Shown: positions 25,238-34,507 of the stretch, piece by piece
How the letters are laid out: each line of letters opens with the position of its first letter
Position numbering within the stretch: the first letter of the stretch is position 1
DNA from: JAOSJT01 sp035362335
GTDB lineage: Bacteria; Bacteroidota; Ignavibacteria; SZUA-365
Reading direction: 5' to 3'
NCBI GenBank assembly: GCA_035362335.1
Contig: DAOSDL010000007.1
Span: 62,001-126,000, forward strand
Length of the DNA stretch: 64,000 nucleotides
Translations under genes and position numbers: made by a program
The notes under the pieces: model-generated
The model's input: the letters and a program-made list of their open reading frames with translations, nothing else
Told to the model about the DNA's origin: nothing
Databases searched by the model: none

Positions 25238-26239
25238 CTAGGTCGTGCCCGGTGTAGCGGCAGGCAAGGGATTCCAGCAGGCGACGGCATGCCCGCTGTC
25301 CGTCTCGATCAGTCGCGGCTCGTGTAACACGCATTGTTCGGTGGCACGCGTGCAGCGGGATTGGAAGTTGCATCCTTCGGGGTACATGGTGGGTCGCGGA
25401 ACCTGTCCGGGAATAATCGTGAGGCGTTCGCCGCGGACGTGCAATGAAGGAATGGATCGCAGCAGTCCCTGCGTGTACGGGTGGCGAGGCGCGGAGAAGA
25501 GCGCATGCACGGGGGCGGTTTCGACAATATGCGAAGCGTACATGATGGCCACGCGGTCGCAGGTCTCGGCCACCACGCCGAGATCGTGCGTGATCATCAA
25601 CACCGCCATGCCGTATTCCAGACGCAGCTCATTGATCAGATGCAAGACCTGCGCCTGCGCGGTGACGTCGATGGCGGACGTGGGCTCGTCGGCGATGAGC
25701 ACCACTGGTGTGCAGACCAGCGCCATGGCGATGAGCACGCGCTGGCGCATGCCGCCGGAGAGTTGATGCGGATAGCTGATCATCACGGTGTCGGGATCCT
25801 GTATGCCGACGCGTCGGAGCAGGGCGAGACTGCGCTCCTGCGCGTCGCTCCAGCTCTTTCGCTCGTGCAGCAACATCACCTCCGTGAGCTGATCACCAAT
25901 GGTGAACACGGGATTGAGGGCGGTCATGGGTTCCTGAAACACCATGGAAATGCTTTTCCCCCGGATCTCGCGCATCTCGCGCTCGCTCAATGTCAGCAGG
26001 TCGCAATGCTGGAAGAGTATCTCTCCGCTGTGAATGCGGCCCGGATCGCGGATCAGGCGCATGATGGCAAGCGCGGTGACGGATTTGCCGCAACCGGATT
26101 CGCCCACCAAACCCAGCGACTCGCCGGCATGGAGGGTGAAAGACACGTCGTTCACTGCCTGAGCGGTGCCGTCATGCGTCTCGAACGAAACCGAGACATG
26201 GCGTACGTCGAGTACGGGATTTCCGCGACCACTGTCCAT
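25238..26239 (-). CDS. Oligopeptide/dipeptide-type ABC transporter ATP-binding protein, orphan
   Basis: The protein has 333 residues. I chose ATG 26239 because GGAAG lies about 7 nt upstream. It is a DppD/OppD-like ATPase with Walker A GESGCGKS at about residues 49-56, Q-loop VFQEPMTALNP, signature LSGGMRQR, Walker B VLIADEPTSAIDV (usually ALDV) and the switch His in MITHDLG. The C-terminal OppD extension has the usual Cys cluster, CNFQSRCTRATEQC, which in relatives binds an iron-sulfur cluster. No permease or binding protein lies nearby. It starts 78 nt after the TolC-like gene in the same direction. Confidence 0.88.
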   Translation of the reverse strand: MDSGRGNPVLDVRHVSVSFETHDGTAQAVNDVSFTLHAGESLGLVGESGCGKSVTALAIMRLIRDPGRIHSGEILFQHCDLLTLSEREMREIRGKSISMVFQEPMTALNPVFTIGDQLTEVMLLHERKSWSDAQERSLALLRRVGIQDPDTVMISYPHQLSGGMRQRVLIAMALVCTPVVLIADEPTSAIDVTAQAQVLHLINELRLEYGMAVLMITHDLGVVAETCDRVAIMYASHIVETAPVHALFSAPRHPYTQGLLRSIPSLHVRGERLTIIPGQVPRPTMYPEGCNFQSRCTRATEQCVLHEPRLIETDSGHAVACWNPLPAATPGTT

Positions 26240-26317
26240 CGTGCTTCCGCGCTGAAGGTACATCGAAGTGGAAAATACATCCTGCGCGGCGGGGGAAAAA
26301 ATGCTCGTCGCGCCGAA

Positions 26318-27619
26318 TCAACGCACGATGTCGCCGATGCTGCGCAGCAATGCGAGTTGCGCGAGTCTCAGGCGCAGGCGCGCGTCGATGTGCGCGGTGG
26401 CTGCCCGCACGAATTGCAGTTGCGCATCGCGGAATTCAAGCGACGAGGCGCTGCCCGCTTCGAAACGTTCGACCTGCAATTCGAGTGCGGCGCGAGCGGC
26501 TTCGCGGTTTTGCCCGGCGAGTTTCAGCGCAGCTTCACGCAGACGAAGCTGCGATAGTTGCTCGCGCAGCGTGGCATCCAAGCGCAGATGCTCCTCCTCC
26601 AACGCAATTTCGGCCTGTCTCTGCTCGATGGTGGCGCGTTGCACATCGATGGAATTGCGGAAACCATTGAACAGGTTCATCGACAGATTCAGCCCGGCCA
26701 CGGCATCCGTGCCGCTGGTGAGTATGTTGCCGCCGTCGCGAGGCACCGCGGGAATCACCGTTCGATCACTCATGCCGTACTGTGCGAATGCGGACACGCG
26801 GGGGAAGAAATTGCCGCGACGCAGGGCTCGCTCCTCCCTGGCCACACCCAATGCGTGCCGGCTGGCGCGCAGCGCGGCGTTGCGTTCGCGTGCGAGTTCG
26901 AACAGCGCCGCATCCGAATACGGCAGCGCGGGGAGTTCCATATCATGCAGAACCTCTATCGGCACTTCCGACGAACGACCGAGAGCGAGATTCAGCGAAT
27001 GTCGAGCGATATCCAAAACATGCCGCTGTTCGATAGCCTCCAGCGAATCGTTCGTGTAGGCCACTTCAGCATTGAGCGCTTCGGCCAACGAACCGCCGAA
27101 ACTTCTCCGTACGCGGGCCTTTTCCAATCGCGTCCGCGAAATGGAGAGCGTGAGCGCGTATACGCTGTCGAGCTGCTGCTGCTGCGCGAGCGTGAACCAG
27201 GCCCGCGCCACATCCAGCACCGTGGCTTCGATGCGCGCCCGCGCCTGGGTTTCGCCAAGCAACGTCAACTCGCGGTAGCGCGCGTCGTCGGCGAACATGC
27301 GGAAGCCGTCGAACAGCGTCCAATTCAGCGAGAGCTGCGCCGACACTGCCCGGGTGTCGCTGTCGCCGAATGTGAACGGCGAATTGCTGTCCTGACGACT
27401 GCCGGTGTACGATGCCGAAGCCCCGAAATCCAGCGTTGGTAAATAACCCGCCGTGCCCAAACTCCGCGTTTCTCGCGCCAGGTCCGCATCGAGTCGAGCA
27501 AGACGTATCGCATGGTTGTGTTCGAGGGCAATGGCCAGAGCCGCGTCGAGCGTCAACGGCTGCGCGGAAAGGGGACTGACCGCGGTCAGGAGCAGGAAGA
27601 GAATGAGGGGTCGGTACAT
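26318..27619 (-). CDS. TolC-family outer-membrane efflux protein
   Basis: The protein has 433 residues. The signal peptide ends PLSAQ. Two repeats of long amphipathic helices match the outer membrane efflux protein family (TLDAALAIALEHNHAIRLARLDADLA, then the second half from LFELARERNAALRASRHAL), including the typical LSMNLFNGFRNSIDVQRATIEQRQAE segment. It forms the trimeric exit duct for the adjacent RND pump. Its ATG overlaps the TGA of the pump gene by one base. Confidence 0.92.
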   Translation of the reverse strand: MYRPLILFLLLTAVSPLSAQPLTLDAALAIALEHNHAIRLARLDADLARETRSLGTAGYLPTLDFGASASYTGSRQDSNSPFTFGDSDTRAVSAQLSLNWTLFDGFRMFADDARYRELTLLGETQARARIEATVLDVARAWFTLAQQQQLDSVYALTLSISRTRLEKARVRRSFGGSLAEALNAEVAYTNDSLEAIEQRHVLDIARHSLNLALGRSSEVPIEVLHDMELPALPYSDAALFELARERNAALRASRHALGVAREERALRRGNFFPRVSAFAQYGMSDRTVIPAVPRDGGNILTSGTDAVAGLNLSMNLFNGFRNSIDVQRATIEQRQAEIALEEEHLRLDATLREQLSQLRLREAALKLAGQNREAARAALELQVERFEAGSASSLEFRDAQLQFVRAATAHIDARLRLRLAQLALLRSIGDIVR

Positions 27620-30600
27620 CAGGCCACTCCTTTGCGTAATTCCATCACCGCGGGTTCCACCGACTCGGGCGTCGCCGCCGTGTCACCTCGGAAACGTGCC
27701 CAGAGAAGTCGCAGTCGATTCAACACCAGAAAGCCCGCCGGTACGACGATGAGCATGATAAAGGTGCCAAATAGCAGGCCGTACGCCACCGAAATTGCCA
27801 TGGGAATGAGGAATTGCGCTTGTCTGCTTGTCTCGAAAATCAGCGGACCGAGACCCACCGCTGTCGTGAGTGTGGTGAGTAAAATCGGGCGCAGACGCGA
27901 CACCGCCGCGCTGTGTACCGCCTCCAGAACAGCAACGCCATTCCGCAACTTGCGGTTGATGGTGTCGATCATCACAATGCTGTCGTTGACGATAATGCCG
28001 GTGAGGGCGATCAGTCCGTAGAGCGACAGCGTGTTCAATTGCACGCCATGCAATCCGTGTCCCCACACCGCCCCGAGTATACCGATGGGTACGATTGCTA
28101 TCACCAGCCCGGCTTGGGCGTAGGAGCGAAATACCAGCACGATAAGGATGAACATCACCACGAAGGCCACGGAGAACGCCGAGCGCATCGATACCACGGT
28201 CTTTTCCTGACTGCGCGATTGTCCTTCAAAGGAAGCCCGTACTCCCTGCACCTCACCGAGCACGCGGGGCAACACCTCTTCGCGGATTTGTGCGAGTATG
28301 GGCGGCACGTCGAGGGCGACATCCGCGAGATTCGCTTCCACCTTGATCTCGCGCTGCTGCTCCAGTCGATTGATGGCGATGACGCCGCGGTCGAGTGTGT
28401 ACTCCGCCAACTCCGCGAAGGGATACTCGGCGCCGTCCGGCGTGCGTATGCGCATGCGGTCGAGAAAGCCCAGCGACGAACGATCGGTCTCGGTGTAGCG
28501 CACCCACACGCGGATTTCGTCGCGTCCGCGCTGTATGCGCTGCACCTCGAGTCCGAAGAATCCCTGCCGTACCTGCGAGGCCACATCGCGCAGCGTCAGA
28601 CCCAAGGCGTATGCGCGGGGTTTGAGCCGAATGTCGATTTCGCGTCGACCTTCGGCCTCGCTGTCCGTGACATCCTTGAGCGTGGTGAAGCGGGAAAGCT
28701 CCGCGACCAGTCTGTCACGTGCCTCGGTGAGTTGTCCGAGATCGTTGCCGAGCAAGCTCACCGAGATGGGTTTGCCGAAAAATCCCACGCGGCCGTAGGT
28801 GACCTTCTGCGCGTCGGGCAGCGGACCCACCAACTCGCGCAGCATGTTGGCCATATCCGGCGTGTCCATATCGCGGATCTCGCTGTCGAGTAATTCCAGC
28901 GTTACCATGCCGGTATGCGAACCGCGCTCGTTGAATTCATTCGAGCCGATGTCGCGCCGTATACCCAGCACCACCTCGCGGCCATCGCTTCGCTGCTCCT
29001 TCAGGCGTTCGTTCATCTCCCAACTTCTCCGCTCGATCACCGTAAGCAGCGAATCGGTGTCGCGCTCCTGCCGTCCCGCAACCAGCGAGAGATTCACCGG
29101 CAGCGTATCGCCATCGATGAAGGGGAAAAAGGTGATGCCCACGAAACCGCCGCGCAGCAATCCGATGGTGAACAACACCGCTGCCACGGGTGTGACCACG
29201 GTAATCCATTTGTGTTCGAGCGCGAAGCGCAGACTGGGCGCGTACACGCGCTGCGTCATCCATTCGATGAACGCGTCGATACGCCGCCGAATCGGACCGT
29301 CGTCCTTGTGCGCGTGCAGGCCACGCGAATGCGCGAGATGCGCGGGCAGAATGAAAAACGATTCGACGAGTGAAAACGCCAGCGAGGCGATCACCACGAG
29401 CGCCATGTGCCAGATGAATTTTCCGAGTTGTCCATCCAGAAAGAAAAACGGCAGAAAGGCCACGATGGTGGTGAGCACCGAAGTGCTGACCGGCACGAGC
29501 ATTTCGCGCGTGCCATCCACCGCCGCCTCCAGCGCGCTCTTGCCGCGTTCATAATGCGCGTAAATGTTTTCGGCCACGACAATGCCGTCGTCCACCAGAA
29601 TGCCCACCACCACAATCATGCCGAACAGCGAAATGACGTTGATGGTGATTCCGGCAAAGCCCGCGACGATGAACATGCCAGCGAAGGAAAAGGGAATGCC
29701 CACCGACACCCAGAACGAAAGCCGCAGGTTGAGGAAGAAACCCAGCGTGATGACCACCAGCGCAAGTCCCATCAATCCATTACTCACCAGAATGTCGATG
29801 CGCTGTTGCAAAGCCACGGTGCGATCGTCGGTGACCAGTGCCTGCAGCGTCTCATGCGTCTCGTTGAAGCGCGTCACAAGACGCTTGGCCGTCTCGGCCA
29901 CTTCGAGAATGTCTTCGTCGCTGGTCTTGTCGATGTTGAGTACGGCGGCAGGGCGTCCGTTGTAGTAGGTGCGGTCGGGCACGTCTTCCCAGCGCTCGTG
30001 TATGGTGGCGATGTCGGAAAGTCGCACGATGGGTCCGGTGTCGTCGCCACGCACCACGAGCGTTGCCAGTTCGCGCGCATAGTATTCGCGGGCGTTGGCA
30101 CGAATCAGAATTTCCTCGTCCTTCGTATCGAATTTGCCGCCGGACAGGTTGATGTTCTCCGCGCCGACTGCCGCCGCTACCTCGGCGAAGCTGATGCCGT
30201 AGCGCCGGAGATTCTCTTCCGAGATCTCCAATGAGAACTCGAGATTCGGAATGCCGCTGATTTCCACCTGCGAAATGGCGGGCGAGGCGAGCAATTCATC
30301 GCGGAATCGCTCGGCCTGAAATTTCAGATTGTAGAGATCGGCGCTGCCGTACAGCACCACCGACAGCGCGCGCGAGCGGAATTTCTGCTCGAAAATCACC
30401 GGCTTTTCGCTGCCGAGCGGGAAGGAACTGATGCGGTCCACTGCGTTTTTCACATCCGCAACCACCACGTTCATGTCAGCGGTCGGCAGTGTCTCCACCG
30501 TGATGATGCCGAGATTCTCGCGCGATACGGAGGTGATGCGGTCGATGCCCTCGAGTCCGTCGATCGCCTCCTCGATTTTCAACACCACACCTTCTTCCAC

Positions 30601-30777
30601 TTCCTCGGGCGAAGCGCCGGGGAAGGCCACCTGTACCGTCAGGAGGTCGGGCCGGGTTTCGGGGAAAAAGGAGTAGCGCGTCGCATTGAAAAACAAGAGA
30701 CCGAACAGCACGATGCTGAACATCAGCACATTGGTCCACACCGGGAAGCGCACGAAGTACGCGATGATGCGCTTCAT
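27619..30777 (-). CDS. RND-family efflux pump, inner-membrane subunit
   Basis: The protein has 1052 residues, standard for AcrB/MdtBC-like transporters. It has twelve transmembrane helices and two large periplasmic loops. Landmarks are the first helix VWTNVLMFSIVLFGLLFFN, FPGASPEEVEEGVV early in the first loop, helix 4 VISLFGMIVVVGILVDDGIVVAENIYAHYERG with its essential Asp-Asp pair, and the second-half counterpart SLYGLIALTGIIVNDSIVMID. It is proton-driven and works with the adaptor and TolC encoded beside it. The substrate is not evident; MdtC/AcrB-like drugs are more likely than metals because no Met/His metal motif is seen. Confidence 0.95.
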   Translation of the reverse strand: MKRIIAYFVRFPVWTNVLMFSIVLFGLLFFNATRYSFFPETRPDLLTVQVAFPGASPEEVEEGVVLKIEEAIDGLEGIDRITSVSRENLGIITVETLPTADMNVVVADVKNAVDRISSFPLGSEKPVIFEQKFRSRALSVVLYGSADLYNLKFQAERFRDELLASPAISQVEISGIPNLEFSLEISEENLRRYGISFAEVAAAVGAENINLSGGKFDTKDEEILIRANAREYYARELATLVVRGDDTGPIVRLSDIATIHERWEDVPDRTYYNGRPAAVLNIDKTSDEDILEVAETAKRLVTRFNETHETLQALVTDDRTVALQQRIDILVSNGLMGLALVVITLGFFLNLRLSFWVSVGIPFSFAGMFIVAGFAGITINVISLFGMIVVVGILVDDGIVVAENIYAHYERGKSALEAAVDGTREMLVPVSTSVLTTIVAFLPFFFLDGQLGKFIWHMALVVIASLAFSLVESFFILPAHLAHSRGLHAHKDDGPIRRRIDAFIEWMTQRVYAPSLRFALEHKWITVVTPVAAVLFTIGLLRGGFVGITFFPFIDGDTLPVNLSLVAGRQERDTDSLLTVIERRSWEMNERLKEQRSDGREVVLGIRRDIGSNEFNERGSHTGMVTLELLDSEIRDMDTPDMANMLRELVGPLPDAQKVTYGRVGFFGKPISVSLLGNDLGQLTEARDRLVAELSRFTTLKDVTDSEAEGRREIDIRLKPRAYALGLTLRDVASQVRQGFFGLEVQRIQRGRDEIRVWVRYTETDRSSLGFLDRMRIRTPDGAEYPFAELAEYTLDRGVIAINRLEQQREIKVEANLADVALDVPPILAQIREEVLPRVLGEVQGVRASFEGQSRSQEKTVVSMRSAFSVAFVVMFILIVLVFRSYAQAGLVIAIVPIGILGAVWGHGLHGVQLNTLSLYGLIALTGIIVNDSIVMIDTINRKLRNGVAVLEAVHSAAVSRLRPILLTTLTTAVGLGPLIFETSRQAQFLIPMAISVAYGLLFGTFIMLIVVPAGFLVLNRLRLLWARFRGDTAATPESVEPAVMELRKGVA

Positions 30778-31943
30778 TCAGCACGTCCCGCATCGTCGCG
30801 CGCCACCACGCGCATACCCGGAGCGACTCCTTGAAGCAACTCCACCACAAGCGAGTCCCCATCGCGCAACCCCGCGTCCACAAGCAGCGCATCGGCGGTC
30901 GAGGCGGCAATACGCACATCGCGCCGTTCGAGCCGTCCGTCGGCGAGCACGTACACGTAGCGGTTTTCATACACGGCGCGGCGCGGCACACGCGTGGCAT
31001 TGCTCAGCGTGCGTCCCGCGATTTCGGCGTTCACATACATGCCCTCATGCAGCACCGAGGCGTCGCCGAGTATGCGTGCATAGGCGGGAATGCTTTGCGA
31101 CCGCCGGTCGATGGCGCTGCCGATGCGTACAATTTCCGCTGTCCAACTGCGCGATGCATCCTGCGAACGCAGCACAAGACGCTGTCCGCGCGCAATCCAG
31201 GAGAGATCCGCCGATGGGATGGGAAGTTCCACTTCCATGCCGTCGAGACTGATAACGTCTCCTAGCGGCGCGCCCGCGCGGGCCACCGAGCCCGGATGCA
31301 GGGCGGCCGCGACGAGACTGCCATTGAACGGAGCGCGGATGCTGTGCTTTTCCACCACGATTTCCTGCTGGCGCACGGCGTAATACAGCTTGAATACCTG
31401 CGCGCGCGTGAGCAGCAGCTTCAGATTGCGCTCGTTGGCTTCGGGCAGATCGGGGAGGCGCTGCTGAAAACCGCAGGCATCGAAATATTTTTGCCAAATC
31501 TCGAAGGACGTCGGGAAATCGATTTTTATTTCCGGTAGCACTGCCGCCAGCGCATTGAGAAAATCGCTTTTCAAACTGTTGAGTGTCAGCTGCGCCTGTC
31601 GCGCGTCGATGCGCAGCAGGAGTTGTCCTTCCCGAAAACGGCTGCCCGGCCGGAAGGGCACATCGCCTGCTTCCACGAGACCGGTGACTTCGCTGACGAG
31701 TTGTACCGGCTGCACCGTGCCGACGCGTCCCAGAGCCTCCACCAGCACGGGAAGGGCACCCGGCCGCACCACCTCGACACGGACGGGTTTAATGGTGGGC
31801 GGGGGAGTGCGCCGCGGAGCTTCCTCCTTCATTCCGGCCAGCAGTTGCATGGTCGCATATCCACCGACAAGGATGAGAACAGGAAGGGCGAAATAAAACA
31901 AACGTCGTCGTTTCGCGGCAGGGTCTGTTGGCGTCTCGTGCAT
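30774..31943 (-). CDS. RND efflux periplasmic adaptor (membrane fusion protein)
   Basis: The protein has 389 residues. An N-terminal membrane anchor (FYFALPVLILVGGYATM) is followed by the lipoyl/biotinyl half-motif PVRVEVVRPGALPVLVEALGRV, an alpha hairpin, the second lipoyl half (SIRAPFNGSLVAAALHPGSVARAGAPLGDV) and a beta-barrel with a C-terminal membrane-proximal domain. It bridges the pump and TolC. Its end overlaps the pump start by 4 nt. It is the first gene of the operon adaptor-pump-TolC-ATPase, but no clear ribosome binding site is seen before ATG 31943. Confidence 0.9.
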   Translation of the reverse strand: MHETPTDPAAKRRRLFYFALPVLILVGGYATMQLLAGMKEEAPRRTPPPTIKPVRVEVVRPGALPVLVEALGRVGTVQPVQLVSEVTGLVEAGDVPFRPGSRFREGQLLLRIDARQAQLTLNSLKSDFLNALAAVLPEIKIDFPTSFEIWQKYFDACGFQQRLPDLPEANERNLKLLLTRAQVFKLYYAVRQQEIVVEKHSIRAPFNGSLVAAALHPGSVARAGAPLGDVISLDGMEVELPIPSADLSWIARGQRLVLRSQDASRSWTAEIVRIGSAIDRRSQSIPAYARILGDASVLHEGMYVNAEIAGRTLSNATRVPRRAVYENRYVYVLADGRLERRDVRIAASTADALLVDAGLRDGDSLVVELLQGVAPGMRVVARDDAGRAE

Positions 31944-32056
31944 GTGTTTTGGGGGAAAATGGAAAAAATGTACCGTTTCCCAACATCATGCACGGTGTAA
32001 ATGGTTTCAGGCAAAGGTGTGGAGTGACTGCGGATGCGATGAAGACGCCGCGCCGT

Positions 32057-32330
32057 CGGCTGAATTCGTTCACCAGCGCTTGCGCCGGTTTGTTTCTTGC
32101 ATGACAGAACTTCGTCACCCTGAGCGTAGCGCCGAGCACGTGTATCCGTAATAGTACAATAATGATACGGCGCGGAGTCGAAGGGTCGCCACGGCGAGTC
32201 CCAGACCTGAGCGGAGCGTCGAGCACGAATGCACAAGATGGTACTACGTGATTCCGGCGCGAAGTCGAAGGGTTCGACTCCGAGCCCGAACCAGGATCTT
32301 CTCTCACCGAACGTCCGTGCCGCGGGCTCG
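32057..32330. repeat. Dispersed intergenic repeat, family 2, copy A
   Basis: The block runs from GTTCACCAGCGCTTGCGCCGG through GACAGAACTTCGTCACC, GAGTCCCAGACCTGAGCGGAGCG, and GTGATTCCGGCGC..GTCGAAGGGT. It matches the block at 45007-45170 with few changes, plus an extra insertion holding TATCCGTAATAGTACAATAA. The GTCGAAGGGTC and CCTGAGCG words belong to a repeat style known from many environmental genomes. Confidence 0.8.
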
Positions 32331-32473
32331 TCGCTGCACATGACATGGCTTGCAACCTACCAGAAATGGAGCAGACACTTCGAGTCCGCGCCTGGACGAT
32401 GATTTTCAAAAGAAACACTATTCGACTCGCAGGCGCGTCCCTCAGTGTGACGACGTTATGAAATGTTTGCCGA

Positions 32474-32534
32474 GACCGACCTGTCATGCACGATCCAAAC
32501 CGGCGTATTCGCTGGTGGACTGACTCAGCGTGAC
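32474..32534. repeat. Dispersed repeat, family 2, inverted partial copy
   Basis: Read on the minus strand this segment gives CACCAGCGAATACGCCGGTTTGGATCGTGCATGACAG, close to the start of the family 2 block at 45007. It lies between the two direct copies of the 60-bp duplication. Confidence 0.7.
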
Positions 32535-32575
32535 GGCAGATCTGAAACCGACTAAGAGACCATGTCATGTGCAGC

Positions 32576-32700
32576 GTAGCGCCGAGCACGTGTATCCGTA
32601 ATAGTACAATAATGATACGGCGCGGAGTCGAAGGGTCGCGCACGTTTCCGATCCCATCGATACAGATCGTAGAATGAGGTTTCGATTCGCCGGGGCGAAG
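32576..32700. repeat. Dispersed repeat, family 2, copy B
   Basis: The segment repeats the GTAGCGCCGAGCACGTGTATCCGTAATAGTACAATAATGATACGGCGCGGAGTCGAAGGGTCG run of copy A, then continues into CCGATCCCATCGATACAGATCGTAGAATGAGGTTTCGAT, which is also present at 45157-45198. Confidence 0.8.
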
Positions 32701-32881
32701 CGAAGTGTCGGCATCGATTTAGATAAGTCGTGAACCACGTCATGTGCAATTGCGCACATGATGTGCATGAACGATGGAGACGATTGTCGCGGAAGCAATC
32801 CAACCCAGGACCTTGATTCGTGTGATGGTGAAGGATGCCTCGCACGGGGTTGTCTCAAGCCGCGGACGGCAGCACCTCCGC

Positions 32882-33328
32882 TTATCCCCAATAGCGTCGC
32901 GTCAGCCAGCGGTCGATGGAAAGCGATCCACTGCCCATCACCAGCACAATGAGGCCCAGACCTATGGCGAGCAGGTGGAATTCAAAACCCTCGCCTTCTT
33001 TCATGCCTGTCCAGTTCATGAAAAAACCGTGGGCGCCTGCCACTTTATAAATGGCTCCCGCGAGAATGATGATCTGCGCCGCCGCCATGAAGCGGCCCAC
33101 GAAACCGAGAATCAGCGCCACGGCACCGAGCGTTTCGCCAGCGATCACCAGCACGCCCAGCGCGTAGGGGATGCCTTGCAGCACGAAGCCGTCGAGCGTT
33201 TCGATGAAGCCCTTGCCGCCGAACCAGCCGAGCGCCTTTTGCAGTCCGTGCGCGAGCATCACGCTGCCCAATACCAAGCGGGCAATCGGGCCAGCCACGT
33301 GCGCGTCCGTGAATACGATTTGTGCCAT
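32882..33328 (-). CDS. DoxX-family membrane protein
   Basis: The protein has 148 residues and four transmembrane helices. Typical DoxX features are ARLVLGSVMLAHGLQKALGWFGG at the N-terminus and VLVIAGETLGAVALILGFVGRFMAAAQIII in the middle. GGAGG lies 5 nt before ATG 33328; the upstream open frame is not used. DoxX proteins are small inner-membrane proteins linked to thiosulfate:quinone reduction or redox stress in some species. Here there is no partner gene, so the role is unknown. Confidence 0.88.
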   Translation of the reverse strand: MAQIVFTDAHVAGPIARLVLGSVMLAHGLQKALGWFGGKGFIETLDGFVLQGIPYALGVLVIAGETLGAVALILGFVGRFMAAAQIIILAGAIYKVAGAHGFFMNWTGMKEGEGFEFHLLAIGLGLIVLVMGSGSLSIDRWLTRRYWG

Positions 33329-33586
33329 ACAGCCTCCGGGGTCGTTCGGGTGAAATGTACGATGCATACGAGCCTCACGCAATGGGTGCCTCGATACCAC
33401 GGGGATATCGCTGAGCAGACCGCGGCATGGCACAAGCATCACCATCTCCTCACTGCGGAGCGGTCAGGTCCGTATCCGTTGGTACTCCGCATCCTTTTGT
33501 ACCATCCATCGAAATCCCGTACTTTTATACAATCGGTTCCATACCCGCGCGATACGACCAGCTTTCATCACCGCTACGACAGACCC

Positions 33587-34435
33587 ATGAATACTCTTCG
33601 CACGATGTTTCTCGCCATCGTTCTCCTCAGTACACAGGCACTGGCCGATGGGGTGGAGCACCCCCGCCAGGCGCGCCAGACCTATCTGAACTTCGGTTGG
33701 CAGGGTTATTCCACCAGCACCTGGTACCGCGGCAGCACGGCGGTCGACGTGGACCACATCCGTGACAACACCTTCACCATGATCGGCGAGTACGGCTATT
33801 CCTCGTCCGTTACCGGCGTGATGCGGCTTGCGGGATATCGCTATCTGTCTGTGCGCGAGACGCCCGACGGTCCCTCGCGCTCGGTGCAGGCGCCAGGCGA
33901 TGCCGAACTCGGGTTGCGCTGGGCGTTTGCCGGCGGCGAACAGCACACTGTTTCGCTGGCGGTGACGGCGTCTTTTCCCCTGGGTGAAACCACCGATCCT
34001 CTGGGATTGTGGACCGGCGATGGCGAATATAATCAGATTTTCGGCTTGCAGTATCTCTACACGCCGCAAGCCTTTCCCATCGCGGTGGCGGTGGGCGCCG
34101 GATTCAACAACCGCAATGGCGGCTATTCAGACGAATGGCATTATTCCGCCGCGCTCGAACTCGGACCCATCGGTCCTTTTACTCTGGCCATGTTGGTCAA
34201 TGGCATCGAGCCACTGAAGAATGGAGACAATGCGTGGAGGGGAGGAAACTTCGGCTTCGGCACCAACATGCCTCGCTTCATCGCCTATGGGCCGCATGTT
34301 CGACTGGAATTGCTTGATGGCTTCGGAGTGACAGCCGGAGCACGTCAGTACACGAACATGGAAAATGTTGCCTCGGGTTGGCATCTCAACGGCGGGGTGT
34401 TCTTCCTGCTCGATGGGATGCGGCAACAGGATTAG
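33587..34435 (+). CDS. Outer-membrane beta-barrel protein of unknown function
   Basis: The protein has 282 residues. The signal peptide (MNTLRTMFLAIVLLSTQALA) is followed by alternating aromatic/hydrophobic strands such as FTMIGEYGYSSSVTGVMRLAGYRYLSV and HTVSLAVTASFPLGE. This matches a meta-pathway phenol-degradation-like or OMP_b-brl barrel. It ends in LNGGVFFLLDG. I see no plug or enzyme motif. The start is chosen for the signal peptide; no good ribosome binding site is visible. The gene is divergent from DoxX. Confidence 0.75.
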   Translation: MNTLRTMFLAIVLLSTQALADGVEHPRQARQTYLNFGWQGYSTSTWYRGSTAVDVDHIRDNTFTMIGEYGYSSSVTGVMRLAGYRYLSVRETPDGPSRSVQAPGDAELGLRWAFAGGEQHTVSLAVTASFPLGETTDPLGLWTGDGEYNQIFGLQYLYTPQAFPIAVAVGAGFNNRNGGYSDEWHYSAALELGPIGPFTLAMLVNGIEPLKNGDNAWRGGNFGFGTNMPRFIAYGPHVRLELLDGFGVTAGARQYTNMENVASGWHLNGGVFFLLDGMRQQD

Positions 34436-34507
34436 TCGCGTTACCTTTACCATTCGTACGGCGTCGCCTCGCCGCCGATTCCGCCTGTTGTTCAAGGAGG
34501 GATTTCA

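Larger units (their letters stand above)
31944..32881. other. Long intergenic region filled with dispersed repeats
   Basis: This 938-bp gap has no credible gene; the frames that cross it are repeat-derived. It contains family 2 repeats in both orientations, including an exact duplication of about 60 bp (32126-32188 and 32576-32638). Confidence 0.7.

Noticed and set aside
25045..25257. 70-residue plus-strand frame
   Set aside because: It has no ribosome binding site and overlaps the 3' end of the ABC ATPase gene in antisense. It may be a remnant but cannot be supported.
32260..32340. Possible tRNA because of GGTTCGACTCCGAGCC
   Set aside because: No acceptor, D or anticodon arms can be folded around it. 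The stretch is part of the family 2 repeat.
32774..33586. N-terminal extension of the outer-membrane barrel at 33587
   Set aside because: The extension runs antisense through the DoxX gene and lacks coding character. The signal peptide begins at 33587.
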